DNA of 64,000 bases, from NCBI GenBank assembly GCA_028282195.1, contig JANQII010000102.1, positions 20,799 through 84,798 of the forward strand. The letters run 5' to 3'. Origin of the DNA: Prolixibacteraceae bacterium. Its GTDB lineage: Bacteria > Bacteroidota > Bacteroidia > Bacteroidales > Prolixibacteraceae. This document shows, in pieces, positions 47,590 through 56,138 of this stretch. The notes beneath the pieces were generated by a model that saw nothing but the letters and a program-made list of their open reading frames with translations, had not been told where the DNA came from and ran no database searches. Made by a program: the position numbers and the translations under genes. The stretch's first letter is position 1. Each line of letters begins with the position of its first letter.

Positions 47590-49149
47590 ATGAGCAATCA
47601 AGATAAAATCAAGAAACTAATTGACTTACGTGCAGAAGCCAAGTTAGGCGGCGGGATCAAAAGAATTGACTCCCAGCATGCAAAAGGAAAATTTACTGCA
47701 CGGGAACGTATTGAAATGTTACTTGACGAAGGTAGTTTCGAAGAGTTCGATATGTTTGTAACCCACCGTTGCACCAATTTTGGAATGGAAAAGAAAAAAT
47801 TCCTTGGAGATGGTGTTATTACCGGTCACGGAACAATTGACGGACGTGTTGTTTACATTTTTGCGCAAGATTTCACCGTATTCGGAGGTTCTCTTTCTGA
47901 GACTTTCGCAATGAAGATCTGCAAGATTATGGACATGGCCATGAAAGTAGGTGCACCACTAATTGGAATTAACGATAGCGGGGGTGCCCGTATCCAGGAA
48001 GGTGTGACAAGCCTGGCAGGCTATGCAGAGATTTTCGAACGCAACATTCTTGCTTCCGGGGTAATCCCGCAAATTTCGGCAATCTTTGGCCCGTGTGCCG
48101 GGGGTGCAGTTTACTCCCCTGCCCTTACCGACTTCATTATGATGACCGAGGAGAATTCGTACATGTTTGTTACCGGCCCTAAAGTTGTTAAAACGGTTAC
48201 CGGTGAGGACATTTCAACTGAAGACCTTGGTGGAGGTAAAATTCATGCAAGCAAATCGGGTGTTGCCCACTTCCTTGCTGAGAATGAGCAGGAAGGGATC
48301 ATGCTTATTCGTAAGCTGTTAAGTTACCTTCCACAAAATAACCTGGAGGAAGCTCCAGTAATAGAATGCAACGACCCTATTGATCGTTTGGAAGATTCTT
48401 TGAATGAAATTATTCCTGAGAATCCCAACCAGCCGTACGAGATAAAAGATGTAATTCATTCATTAGTTGATAATGGTGAGTTTTTAGAAGTTCACAGGAA
48501 TTATGCTAAAAATATCGTTGTCGGTTTCGCCAAATTTGACGGTCAATCTGTAGGTATTATTGCAAATCAGCCTAATTACCTTGCCGGTGTCCTTGATATT
48601 GAAGCTTCACGTAAAGCTGCCCGCTTTGTACGCTTCCTGGACTGCTTTAACATTCCAATTATTACATTGGTAGATGTTCCCGGGTTCTTACCTGGCAGTG
48701 GACAGGAATATGGCGGTATTATAACTCACGGCGCCAAACTGATGTTTGCATACGGAGAAGCTACTGTTCCTAAAATTACGATCACACTTCGAAAATCATA
48801 TGGTGGTGCACACGATGTAATGTCATGTAAACAACTGCGTGGTGACTTAAACTATGCATGGCCATCTGCAGAAATTGCTGTAATGGGTGCTGCCGGGGCA
48901 GTTGAAGTTCTTGAAGGTCGTAAAATCAAGAAAATTGAAGATCCTGAAGAAAGAGCAGCTTTTATCGCTAAACACGAAGAGGATTACAAAGAAAAATTTG
49001 CTAATCCATATCAGGCTGCTTCACTTGGTTATATTGATGATGTGATTGAGCCAAGAAACACCCGTTTCCGTATTATTCGCGGACTACAAAGTCTTGCAAC
49101 CAAAAAACTGGTGAATCCTCCAAAGAAACATTCTAACATTCCTTTATAA
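47590..49149 (+). CDS. mmdA: Methylmalonyl-CoA decarboxylase carboxyltransferase subunit (PccB/MmdA type)
   Basis: 519 residues, full length. Biotin-dependent carboxyltransferase motifs [14 protein letters not shown] and [15 protein letters not shown], and C-terminal [22 protein letters not shown], define the acyl-CoA carboxyltransferase family. PccB of propionyl-CoA carboxylase is the same family, but the neighbouring OadG-, biotin-carrier- and OadB-like genes, and no biotin carboxylase gene, point to the sodium-pumping decarboxylase. Confidence 0.9.
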   Translation: MSNQDKIKKLIDLRAEAKLGGGIKRIDSQHAKGKFTARERIEMLLDEGSFEEFDMFVTHRCTNFGMEKKKFLGDGVITGHGTIDGRVVYIFAQDFTVFGGSLSETFAMKICKIMDMAMKVGAPLIGINDSGGARIQEGVTSLAGYAEIFERNILASGVIPQISAIFGPCAGGAVYSPALTDFIMMTEENSYMFVTGPKVVKTVTGEDISTEDLGGGKIHASKSGVAHFLAENEQEGIMLIRKLLSYLPQNNLEEAPVIECNDPIDRLEDSLNEIIPENPNQPYEIKDVIHSLVDNGEFLEVHRNYAKNIVVGFAKFDGQSVGIIANQPNYLAGVLDIEASRKAARFVRFLDCFNIPIITLVDVPGFLPGSGQEYGGIITHGAKLMFAYGEATVPKITITLRKSYGGAHDVMSCKQLRGDLNYAWPSAEIAVMGAAGAVEVLEGRKIKKIEDPEERAAFIAKHEEDYKEKFANPYQAASLGYIDDVIEPRNTRFRIIRGLQSLATKKLVNPPKKHSNIPL

Positions 49150-49156
49150 TAGAACG

Positions 49157-49516
49157 ATGAACAGTTTAGCAATCATATTAGCTTCCCTTACTGATGTAGG
49201 ATTTACAGTGGCACTGGTTGGTTTTTCTATCGTACTGATTTCATTGACTTTGCTTGTATTGGTATTCACCCGTTTACCCAAGCTGATCAATATTAAATTG
49301 AAAAAACGACCCAGGAAACTGGAGTCTCATTGCGAAGATGAAGTATGTCATATTGAAGGGAACGTAACCGCTGCTATCAGTACTGCGCTACATCTCTATT
49401 TTAACGAACTACATGATGAAGAAAGTAATATTGTAACCATTAAAAAGGTACGCAAGGCTTATTCTCCATGGAGTTCTAAAATTTACAGTGTGACCAATAA
49501 CTGGCCGCGTCAATAA
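49157..49516 (+). CDS. OadG-like gamma/delta subunit of the Na+-pumping decarboxylase
   Basis: 119 residues with one membrane helix (VALVGFSIVLISLTLLVLVF) and a cytoplasmic tail. The tail ISTALHLYFNELHDEES and TIKKVRKAYSPWSSKIYSV is typical of the Bacteroidota form. Two Cys in CEDEVCHIEG are noteworthy. OadG proteins tether the carboxyltransferase to the membrane beta subunit. Seven bases after the carboxyltransferase gene. Confidence 0.85.
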   Translation: MNSLAIILASLTDVGFTVALVGFSIVLISLTLLVLVFTRLPKLINIKLKKRPRKLESHCEDEVCHIEGNVTAAISTALHLYFNELHDEESNIVTIKKVRKAYSPWSSKIYSVTNNWPRQ

Positions 49517-49673
49517 ATGTTTCCTTAAAAAGAAGAAAAATGAAACGAACATGAATTTTAGCATGCTAAACTTCACACTAGAGCATGATTACCCCAATAA
49601 CTATCGGGGCATCGAGAGTTCCCTGTCTGCCGACAGGCAGGCATCTGGCAATTGAAAAATAAATAATAAACAG
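49517..49673. repeat. Intra-operon hairpin repeat
   Basis: CCCC...GGGG (about 49593-49610) and CCTGTC-tgcc-GACAGG (about 49621-49636). The CCTGTC/GACAGG core resembles other scattered repeats in this window. No T run, so transcription probably continues. Confidence 0.5.
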
Positions 49674-50096
49674 ATGAAAAAGTACAAATTTACCATAAGC
49701 GGCGATGCGTATGATGTTCACATTCAGGATTTGGAAGACAATGTTGCCACAATTGAAGTGAACGGAACAAAATACGAAGTGGAAATTCACGCCGAAGTTA
49801 AACAGAATAAAACACCAAGACTTGTTCGTAAACCAGTTGTTCAACAACCGGGCGAAGGGCAAATCCAGAAATCTGCTGCCGGAGGTCAAACTATTAAAGC
49901 ACCTCTGCCAGGTACAATTTTGAAGATTTCTGTAAAAGAAGGTGATGAAGTTAAAACCGGTCAAAACCTAATGATTATGGAAGCAATGAAAATGGAAAAC
50001 CAGGTTCTTGCTGAAAAAGATGGAGTTATTAGCGCCATCAAAGTAAAAGAAGGTGATGCCGTTCTTCAGGATGATATTTTGATTGAAATCAGCTAA
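49674..50096 (+). CDS. Biotin carboxyl carrier subunit
   Basis: 140 residues. The C-terminal biotinyl domain carries MIMEAMKMENQV with the Lys that is biotinylated; a Pro/Gln/Lys-rich linker precedes it. It carries CO2 from the carboxyltransferase to the membrane decarboxylase subunit. Directly followed by the OadB-like gene. Confidence 0.93.
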   Translation: MKKYKFTISGDAYDVHIQDLEDNVATIEVNGTKYEVEIHAEVKQNKTPRLVRKPVVQQPGEGQIQKSAAGGQTIKAPLPGTILKISVKEGDEVKTGQNLMIMEAMKMENQVLAEKDGVISAIKVKEGDAVLQDDILIEIS

Positions 50097-50111
50097 TTGA
50101 AAGGAATTCAA

Positions 50112-51752
50112 ATGAAAAATATACTTCTGATAATAGCTGCTTTCCTTATTTTGCTTCCTCAGTTTGCCTGGGCTAATGGACCACTTACGGAAGAATTAAC
50201 TTCCGGAAAATGGATTAACAGGGCGGGGGGTTACGTAGCAAACCCCACTTATGATGCTGAAAGCAGTGAAGATAAGAACCCGAGAACAGTTGAGCGTTTC
50301 AAAACCTTAGGCTTTGATGAAGACTATTCTTTCATCCTTGATTCTGCCAAGCAACGTTACACAGGTAAATGGCATTTGGAAAACGACAAAGTAGTCCTGC
50401 TCTTCAATGCTAAAAAAATTACCCATCTCCGTAAAAATACTGATCCGAACAGCATGGGATCAAGCTATACCACAAGAGATGAAATTATTAAGCTACCTAA
50501 AAGAGTGCTCAGCATTAACAGCGATGGAGAGTTAAGTGGCGATGGCTTTATTTATAAGCAATATCCGAATGCAGTTTCGGGCCTGTATAACTTTTATGAA
50601 TTTTCAGGTTTTGCCAACGTAACATGGCAACACCTGGTAATGATGCTGGTAGGGTTCTTTTTTATCTTCCTGGCTATTAAGTACGATTTTGAGCCATTAC
50701 TGCTTATTCCAATTGGTTTTGGTATTTTAATTGGGAATATTCCCATGTTCCAGGCAGTCGACTTCAACCTAAAGTTGGGGGTTTACGAACCTGGTTCAGT
50801 TTTGAATATTCTTTACCAGGGGGTTGTTCAAGGGTGGTACCCTCCATTAATTTTCCTTGGTTTGGGTGCAATGACAGATTTTTCTTCATTAATCTCAAAC
50901 CCAAAATTGATGCTTTTAGGTGCTGCGGCTCAAATTGGTATCTTTCTAACCTTCCTTGGGGCACTATACCTTGGATTCTCTGCTCCTGAAGCTGGTGCAA
51001 TTGGTATTATTGGTGGTGCTGATGGCCCAACAGCGATCTTTATTTCTTCCAAACTGGCAAATGGTGTTAACATCATGCCTAATGGGGAAACGGTTAAAAA
51101 CCTGATTGGTCCTATCGCAATTGCTGCTTATTCTTACATGGCCCTTGTACCTGTTATTCAACCTCCTGTAATTCGTTTGTTAACAAGTAAACGTGAGCGT
51201 AGAATTAAGATGAAACCACCAAGAGCAGTTTCTAAACTGGAGAAAATCCTCTTCCCTATTGTTGGGTTAATGCTTACCGCGTACATTGCTCCTTCTGCAT
51301 TGCCTCTGTTGGGTATGCTTTTCTTCGGAAACTTGCTGAAAGAATCAGGCGTTACTAAACGTTTGGCAAATACTGCCAGCAACGCTCTAATTGATACGAT
51401 TACTATCCTGTTAGGGATTACAGTAGGTGCATCAACACAAGCTGATGTATTCCTGACACCATCATCAATTAAAATCTTCGGACTAGGTGCTGCATCATTC
51501 ATCATTGCAACTGCAGGTGGTGTATTGGGCGCAAAACTAATGAACCTGTTCCTTTCCAAAAGAAATAAGATTAATCCGATGATTGGTGCTGCTGGTGTTT
51601 CAGCTGTTCCTGATAGCTCCAGGGTAGTTCAACACTTAGGCTTAAAGTATGACCCTTCTAACCACTTGCTGATGCATGCAATGTCACCTAATGTATCTGG
51701 TGTGATTGGCTCTGCAGTTGGTGCTGGTATCCTGCTTAGCTTCTTAATGTAA
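50112..51752 (+). CDS. Na+-translocating decarboxylase beta subunit (OadB type) with N-terminal extension
   Basis: 546 residues from ATG 50112, preceded by AAGGAATT; a TTG at 50097 abuts the previous stop. The C-terminal 370 residues are the multi-spanning OadB/MmdB domain with IGGADGPTAIFISS and HAMSPNVSGVIGSAVGAGILL. Before it lies a signal sequence and a roughly 140-residue soluble extension (TGKWHLENDKVVLLFNAKK) absent from E. coli/Klebsiella-type subunits. It couples decarboxylation of carboxybiotin to sodium export. Confidence 0.92.
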   Translation: MKNILLIIAAFLILLPQFAWANGPLTEELTSGKWINRAGGYVANPTYDAESSEDKNPRTVERFKTLGFDEDYSFILDSAKQRYTGKWHLENDKVVLLFNAKKITHLRKNTDPNSMGSSYTTRDEIIKLPKRVLSINSDGELSGDGFIYKQYPNAVSGLYNFYEFSGFANVTWQHLVMMLVGFFFIFLAIKYDFEPLLLIPIGFGILIGNIPMFQAVDFNLKLGVYEPGSVLNILYQGVVQGWYPPLIFLGLGAMTDFSSLISNPKLMLLGAAAQIGIFLTFLGALYLGFSAPEAGAIGIIGGADGPTAIFISSKLANGVNIMPNGETVKNLIGPIAIAAYSYMALVPVIQPPVIRLLTSKRERRIKMKPPRAVSKLEKILFPIVGLMLTAYIAPSALPLLGMLFFGNLLKESGVTKRLANTASNALIDTITILLGITVGASTQADVFLTPSSIKIFGLGAASFIIATAGGVLGAKLMNLFLSKRNKINPMIGAAGVSAVPDSSRVVQHLGLKYDPSNHLLMHAMSPNVSGVIGSAVGAGILLSFLM

Positions 51753-51774
51753 AAAAACCATACTATTATATTGT

Positions 51775-51815
51775 AAAAGGCTGTTTGAAAATTCTCTTTC
51801 AGCCTTTTCTTTTTG
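51775..51815 (+). terminator. Intrinsic terminator of the decarboxylase operon
   Basis: AAAAGGCTG (51775-51783) pairs with CAGCCTTTT (51800-51808), followed by a T-rich run. Confidence 0.8.
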
Positions 51816-51899
51816 ATTAAAACTCCCTTTCAAACTAAAAATATTAACTGTATTTTTGGAAGAATGATTATACCTAAATCAATATAAACTTTATTAAAA

Positions 51900-52658
51900 A
51901 TGAAAAAATTATTTCTATTATTACTAACTGCAATTTTACTTATTCCTGCTTTCTCTGAAGAAAAAGAAGAACAAGTGGAAAAGCTGGACGTGTTAGTATT
52001 TTCTAAAACTGCTGGGTTCAGGCATAAATCAATTTCAAATGGTATTAAAATGATGTTTGACCTTGCCACAGAACAAAGCTGGGAAGTTACTTCGACTGAG
52101 AATCCAGGTTTATTTTCGCTGGATTTTTTAATGAATTTTGACGTGGTTGTATTCCTAAACCCAACACAGGATGTTCTTTCGAACAAACAACAGAAAGCAT
52201 TTGAAACATTTATGAATACCGGAAAAGGCTTTATTGGCATTCATGCAAGCGCTGATTGTGAATATGATTGGGAATGGTATGGCAAATTGAATGGTGCTTA
52301 TTTTAAAACCCACCCGCCTGCACAAGAAGGTAAAGTGATATTTGAAAACTTTGATCACCCTTCGATGGAAGTATTCAAAGGAATGGACAGTTATATCACT
52401 GTTGATGAATGGTATACTTTCAAAGCTAATCCACGTGAGCATGTAAATGTTCTGGCGCGATTAGATGAAGACTCTGTTGTGAAAAGTGAGAATGACGATT
52501 GGAAAATGGGTGACCATCCAATAATCTGGTGGCAGGAGTTTGACGGAATTCGTTCATTCTACACTGTTTTTGGACACACTGATGAAGCTTTTGACGATCC
52601 AAATGTTCGTGCACATATTGCTGGTGCAATTAATTGGGCCGGGAAACGAATTGACTAA
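51900..52658 (+). CDS. ThuA-like domain protein, secreted
   Basis: 252 residues with a signal peptide (FLLLLTAILLIPAFS). ThuA-fold marks: VLVFSKTAGFRHKSI, GFIGIHASADCEYDW, and WWQEFDGIRSFYTVFGHTDEAF. The family is related to class-I glutamine amidotransferases and occurs with sugar-utilisation genes; enzymatic role is not established. Monocistronic, converging on the bfd operon. Confidence 0.88.
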   Translation: MKKLFLLLLTAILLIPAFSEEKEEQVEKLDVLVFSKTAGFRHKSISNGIKMMFDLATEQSWEVTSTENPGLFSLDFLMNFDVVVFLNPTQDVLSNKQQKAFETFMNTGKGFIGIHASADCEYDWEWYGKLNGAYFKTHPPAQEGKVIFENFDHPSMEVFKGMDSYITVDEWYTFKANPREHVNVLARLDEDSVVKSENDDWKMGDHPIIWWQEFDGIRSFYTVFGHTDEAFDDPNVRAHIAGAINWAGKRID

Positions 52659-52688
52659 CAAACAATCTTTACAATTACCCCCTCCGTC

Positions 52689-52751
52689 CCCCTAATTCCG
52701 ATAGCTATCGGGAGGGGACAAATTATTCAGCGAAAGCTGGATAATTAGGGG
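52689..52751. repeat. Hairpin repeat between convergent genes
   Basis: CCCCTAATT (52689-52697) and AATTAGGGG (52743-52751) enclose the palindrome CCGATAGCTATCGG and the stem CAGC-gaaa-GCTG. It may act as a two-way terminator. Confidence 0.5.
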
Positions 52752-52964
52752 TTACCCAAATTGCAAACTTTGTTGTGGCCCTTCGGGGCGTTTGGCATTA
52801 AATTCCTCAATAATCTGATCAATGCTTAGAAGGCATTTACCGCAAGTTGTTCCTGCTGTAGTAATCTTTTGGATATCAGCAGTTGTTCTTGCCCCTTTTT
52901 TTAATGCTGAAAGGATTTCTTTCTCGGAAACCATACTGCATATACAAATAAGCCTGTTTCCCAT
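52752..52964 (-). CDS. BFD-like [2Fe-2S] protein
   Basis: 70 residues. Cysteines CIC near the N-terminus and TTCGKC further on fit the BFD [2Fe-2S] fold (C-x-C ... C-x2-C). Stand-alone forms donate electrons to bacterioferritin for iron release. Overlaps the preceding YjbQ gene by one base, so they are co-translated. Confidence 0.85.
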   Translation of the reverse strand: MGNRLICICSMVSEKEILSALKKGARTTADIQKITTAGTTCGKCLLSIDQIIEEFNAKRPEGPQQSLQFG

Positions 52965-53371
52965 TATTTGTCCTCCAGAATAGTTACAACAACCGATCGT
53001 TTATCACGAGGCCCATCAAATTCGCAGAGAAAAATATTTTGCCAGGTAGACAAACCCATTTTCCCATTTATAACAGGAATTGTTTCAGAAGGGCCAACCA
53101 AGCCAGCTTTTAAATGAGAGTCGCCGTTGTTATCTTGTGCATCGTGTTGCCATACTCCGGCAGGAATCAACTTTTTTAAAAGCCTGACAACGTCATTCTG
53201 AACAGAGTCATCCCAGTTCTCCTGGATCATAATTCCTGCAGTAGCTCCCTGCACATAAACACTTACCAGCCCCTGCTGAACACCACTTTTTTTTACAACA
53301 TGTTCAACCTTGGGTGTAATATCATAAAGCCCATTGTGTTGATTGGTTGGTATATGAATTACTTCCAGCAT
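52964..53371 (-). CDS. YjbQ / UPF0047 family protein
   Basis: 135 residues, family length. GLVSVYVQGATAGIMIQEN, HLKAGLVGPSETIPV and STWQNIFLCEFDGPRDKR are family signatures. Members show weak thiamine-phosphate synthase activity in vitro; the true role is uncertain. Middle gene of a three-gene minus-strand operon with one-base overlaps on both sides. Confidence 0.9.
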   Translation of the reverse strand: MLEVIHIPTNQHNGLYDITPKVEHVVKKSGVQQGLVSVYVQGATAGIMIQENWDDSVQNDVVRLLKKLIPAGVWQHDAQDNNGDSHLKAGLVGPSETIPVINGKMGLSTWQNIFLCEFDGPRDKRSVVVTILEDK

Positions 53372-54174
53372 TATATCACAAACTTATTTTCAATATACAG
53401 CTTCACCTGCCTGTATGCCTCATAAACTTCATCTTTTTTTGACATTGATTCGTATATTTTCCTTATTAGCTGCTTTTCATTTAGCAAATGAAAACTACTT
53501 TTGAAATTTAAATCAAAAACCATCGATATCAAAAAAAGTTTATAATCATCAAGTGATTTTAAATCGCCTTTCAAAACTGATTTTTGTTGAGTGATCCGTT
53601 TGATAACGGACTCATTGATTTGATTGCTTTTAGGTAATCCAAATCCTAAAGATGAAATGTTAAACGATCCGTCACGTTTAAGGTTATCCACATTCGTTTC
53701 CCAAATATCAAGCTTATCAGCATCTCTCAGAATCTGACAAAACAAAAGTGTTTGTTTATCCAATTTATCTGGTAGATCTACCAGGTTATGATGACGAATT
53801 GCTTCAATAATAATCTGCTTATTTCCATCAGCTACACTCAACATGAACTCCTGGTTCTCAAGCACCGAAACACTTAACTCTGCATGATTTTCTGAATCCA
53901 GATCATTAAATGTACGGTATTTTTTAAACTGCTCAAATCGACCTATATCATGCCACAGGCCAATAAACCCAGCCATCTTCTGCTCTTCTTTGTCAAGAAA
54001 GGATTTTTCAGCAATCAAACTACATAGTTTTGCAACACGTTCAGAGTGATTTTTTTTCAATTGAAGCGATTCCGCAACCAATTCATCTTCAGTACTAATA
54101 AAATTATCAACATACTTTGCAAAAAAAAGATGACCTGCTTCAATCGTTTCCTTCTCGAAGGTTATTGTTTCCAT
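53371..54174 (-). CDS. HD-domain hydrolase
   Basis: 267 residues. HD metal site in HSERVAKLCSLIAE, GLWHDIGRFEQF, AIRHHNLVD and ILRDADKLDIWE gives the H...HD...D order. Such proteins are phosphohydrolases of nucleotides or related compounds. Substrate not known. First gene of the HD-YjbQ-BFD operon. Confidence 0.85.
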   Translation of the reverse strand: METITFEKETIEAGHLFFAKYVDNFISTEDELVAESLQLKKNHSERVAKLCSLIAEKSFLDKEEQKMAGFIGLWHDIGRFEQFKKYRTFNDLDSENHAELSVSVLENQEFMLSVADGNKQIIIEAIRHHNLVDLPDKLDKQTLLFCQILRDADKLDIWETNVDNLKRDGSFNISSLGFGLPKSNQINESVIKRITQQKSVLKGDLKSLDDYKLFLISMVFDLNFKSSFHLLNEKQLIRKIYESMSKKDEVYEAYRQVKLYIENKFVI

Positions 54175-54282
54175 AGGGGCACAAAAATAAGTATTTTGTA
54201 TTCTTAACGATTAGCAAAAGCATTCATTTTATCAACAATCTCTTTAAGTTGAACGAATACTTTAACTTTTCTTTTGAAAATG

Positions 54283-54311
54283 GTTGAAAAAAAAATGTTT
54301 TGCTATTTTTG
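54283..54311 (+). promoter_or_regulatory. Promoter of tRNA-Arg
   Basis: TATTTTTG at 54304-54311 with GTTG 17 bases upstream (54283-54286). A TTTG lies further up at 54273. The transcript would start about 45 bases before the tRNA. Confidence 0.55.
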
Positions 54312-54362
54312 CACGGCACAGTTCCCATACCTTCCTCCGGTAGGCAGGGTTCAATGATAAAT

Positions 54363-54434
54363 GGTCCCATAGTTCAATGGATAGAATACAAGATTCCGGT
54401 TCTTGCGATCTGGGTTCGAATCCCGGTGGGATCA
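54363..54434 (+). tRNA. tRNA-Arg (anticodon CCG)
   Basis: A full cloverleaf can be drawn: acceptor GGTCCCA/TGGGATC, D stem GTTC/GAAT, anticodon stem CAAGA/TCTTG with loop TTCCGGT (anticodon CCG at 54396-54398, reads CGG), four-base variable loop, T arm CTGGG-TTCGAAT-CCCGG, discriminator A. CCA is not encoded. A terminator follows. Confidence 0.93.
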
Positions 54435-54461
54435 CTTTTCGGGAAATCAAACAAAACCAAA

Positions 54462-54495
54462 AACCTGTAAGTTATTTGATTTACAGGTTTTTATA
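54462..54495 (+). terminator. Intrinsic terminator after tRNA-Arg
   Basis: AACCTGTAA (54462-54470) pairs perfectly with TTACAGGTT (54481-54489), followed by T-rich bases. Confidence 0.85.
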
Positions 54496-54936
54496 TTTTC
54501 AACAATATCAATATAGCCCATACTATATCAAATAACTGGTGAGCAATACGGTGAGTAGTTTTTTTCATATATTTGATTAAGCAAGGAACTATAACCCCCT
54601 ATTTATCAAACTCATACGCACTAAATATGCCTATCTTGTTTTAATAAAATTTGTTTGATTTATATGGATATATACAAGTAAAAATACCCCTACTATCGTC
54701 TAAATACCTTTCAAACTAACCCAACCAAAATGATAGTCTTTAAGCAGGAAAAACTTCTTTTCCGGCTCAAAAAGAATCATTAAAACGTAGATGACATTTA
54801 TTGACTTTATAGAATATTATCCACATAATAAGTAAAAACCGTGTACAAATCCAGTATAAATCCATTTTGTTACCCATATCAAACAATACAAAAATAAACA
54901 ACTAATAAACAACACATTAAGTCACCTCAACATGCA
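54496..54936. other. AT-rich gap between tRNA-Arg and the regulator gene
   Basis: About 440 bases with no ORF of note and no recognisable RNA. No second copy of the tRNA 3' end was found in the window, so an att site for an element integrated here is not supported. Confidence 0.5.
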
Positions 54937-55011
54937 TTTCAGGTAGTTTTCAGGTAGCTCTTTTTTTGACATTTTACCCCCATCCAGCTTATGTTTGATA
55001 TGTCAAAAAAA
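54937..55011 (+). promoter_or_regulatory. Direct and inverted repeats before the regulator gene
   Basis: TTTCAGGTAG occurs at 54937-54946 and 54948-54957, spaced 11 bases (one helical turn); TTTCAGGTGG recurs just after the gene at 55296-55305. TTTTTTTGACAT (54961-54972) and ATGTCAAAAAAA (55000-55011) form a perfect 12-bp inverted repeat 20 bases before the start codon. Operator sites for autoregulation are likely. Confidence 0.55.
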
Positions 55012-55030
55012 TGCTAAAAGTGAAAATGAC

Positions 55031-55294
55031 ATGGAAGTAAAAAACATCAAACAAAATCAAAGCTCATTGGATTTTTCAAACACCTTACTTGAAAAGTATC
55101 CGGAATTGTCCCCTACTGAACTTAAGATTTGTTCCTACCTCCGAATGAACCTTTCGAGCAAAACGATTGCGCAAGTAACCAACAGGAGTTTAAGAACAAT
55201 TGAATATACAAGGAACAACATTCGAAAGAAAATGAAGCTCAAACATCAGGAAAACTTAATTAAGCATCTAATTACCATACAAAAAAACCAGTAG
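55031..55294 (+). CDS. Small LuxR-type HTH regulator
   Basis: 87 residues from ATG 55031 (a TTG at 54995 lies within the inverted repeat). The C-terminal two-thirds is a GerE/LuxR helix-turn-helix: LSPTELKICSYLRMNLSSK, then TIAQVTNRSLRTIEYTRNN and IRKKMKL. There is no receiver or ligand domain. It lies upstream of a T9SS protein and the giant repeat protein on the same strand and may control them. Confidence 0.85.
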   Translation: MEVKNIKQNQSSLDFSNTLLEKYPELSPTELKICSYLRMNLSSKTIAQVTNRSLRTIEYTRNNIRKKMKLKHQENLIKHLITIQKNQ

Positions 55295-55530
55295 TTTTCA
55301 GGTGGTATCTTATCGCAAGAATATGATCAATCACACTTACATTTGACATACATGCCCTTTACATGTAAGGCAAACTGGTATTACATAAATAAAACAACAT
55401 GAAAAATAATCTGCAGGTATATTCTGCAAATCCCTGCAATCCTAAACTACCTATATATAACAAACACAAATACAGACACTTATAAGCCAAATTCATACAA
55501 AACAAAAAAATACAACTAAAGAACAACAAC

Positions 55531-56022
55531 ATGAGAAAAGGTTTTACAATGATGCTAATGATATGCCAATTCTTTTTGGTGCAACATACAAAAGCCCAGC
55601 TGCACTCAGCAATGGGCAGTTCCGGTGGCGAATATGAAGGGAAAGATTATCGCCTTTCGTTCACAATTGGCGAGGCAGCCATTCAAACACTGGAGAGTAC
55701 AAACTACATCCTTACCCAGGGTTTTCAACAACCCCAACTTTGGGTGACATCAATTGATGGGTTTACCGAACTAAAGAACAATATCCAGATATACCCAAAC
55801 CCCGCTATTGAATACCTGGTAATAAGTACCGATAAAGCACTGCCCGGGCAGGCTATCTGCCGGCTTTATGATATGAACGGGCAATTAAAACACAAATCCT
55901 TTCTTGACGGTACAAACACCACCATTGATCTGCAGGGACTCGCCCCTGCCCCTTATTTCATGAAAATCAGTTACAAGGGCAATACCTTGAAAACAACTAA
56001 AATCATTAAGCAAAGTATTTAA
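55531..56022 (+). CDS. Secreted protein with T9SS type A sorting domain
   Basis: 163 residues. Signal peptide (MMLMICQFFLVQHTKA) then a short beta-rich region (GEYEGKDYRLSFTIGEAAIQ), and the C-terminal sorting domain: IQIYPNPAIEYLVI, CRLYDMNGQL, LQGLAPAPYFMKI. The CTD directs export through the type IX system and surface attachment. 116 bases upstream of the giant gene, probably in the same transcript. Confidence 0.88.
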   Translation: MRKGFTMMLMICQFFLVQHTKAQLHSAMGSSGGEYEGKDYRLSFTIGEAAIQTLESTNYILTQGFQQPQLWVTSIDGFTELKNNIQIYPNPAIEYLVISTDKALPGQAICRLYDMNGQLKHKSFLDGTNTTIDLQGLAPAPYFMKISYKGNTLKTTKIIKQSI

Positions 56023-56138
56023 AACGGGCCTGTAAATACAAAACAAGCATGTTACGGGCTTTCTATGGGGAACAGGCTTCTTACAAATTAAGCCTGAACA
56101 AGCAACACGAAAATTCATAAAAATCAATACATCCAAAA

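Noticed and set aside
54262-54450. Minus-strand frame over the tRNA
   Set aside because: It is the complement of the tRNA-Arg gene and its terminator.
54363-54936. Integrative element attached at tRNA-Arg
   Set aside because: No integrase gene and no second copy of the tRNA 3' end lie in the window.
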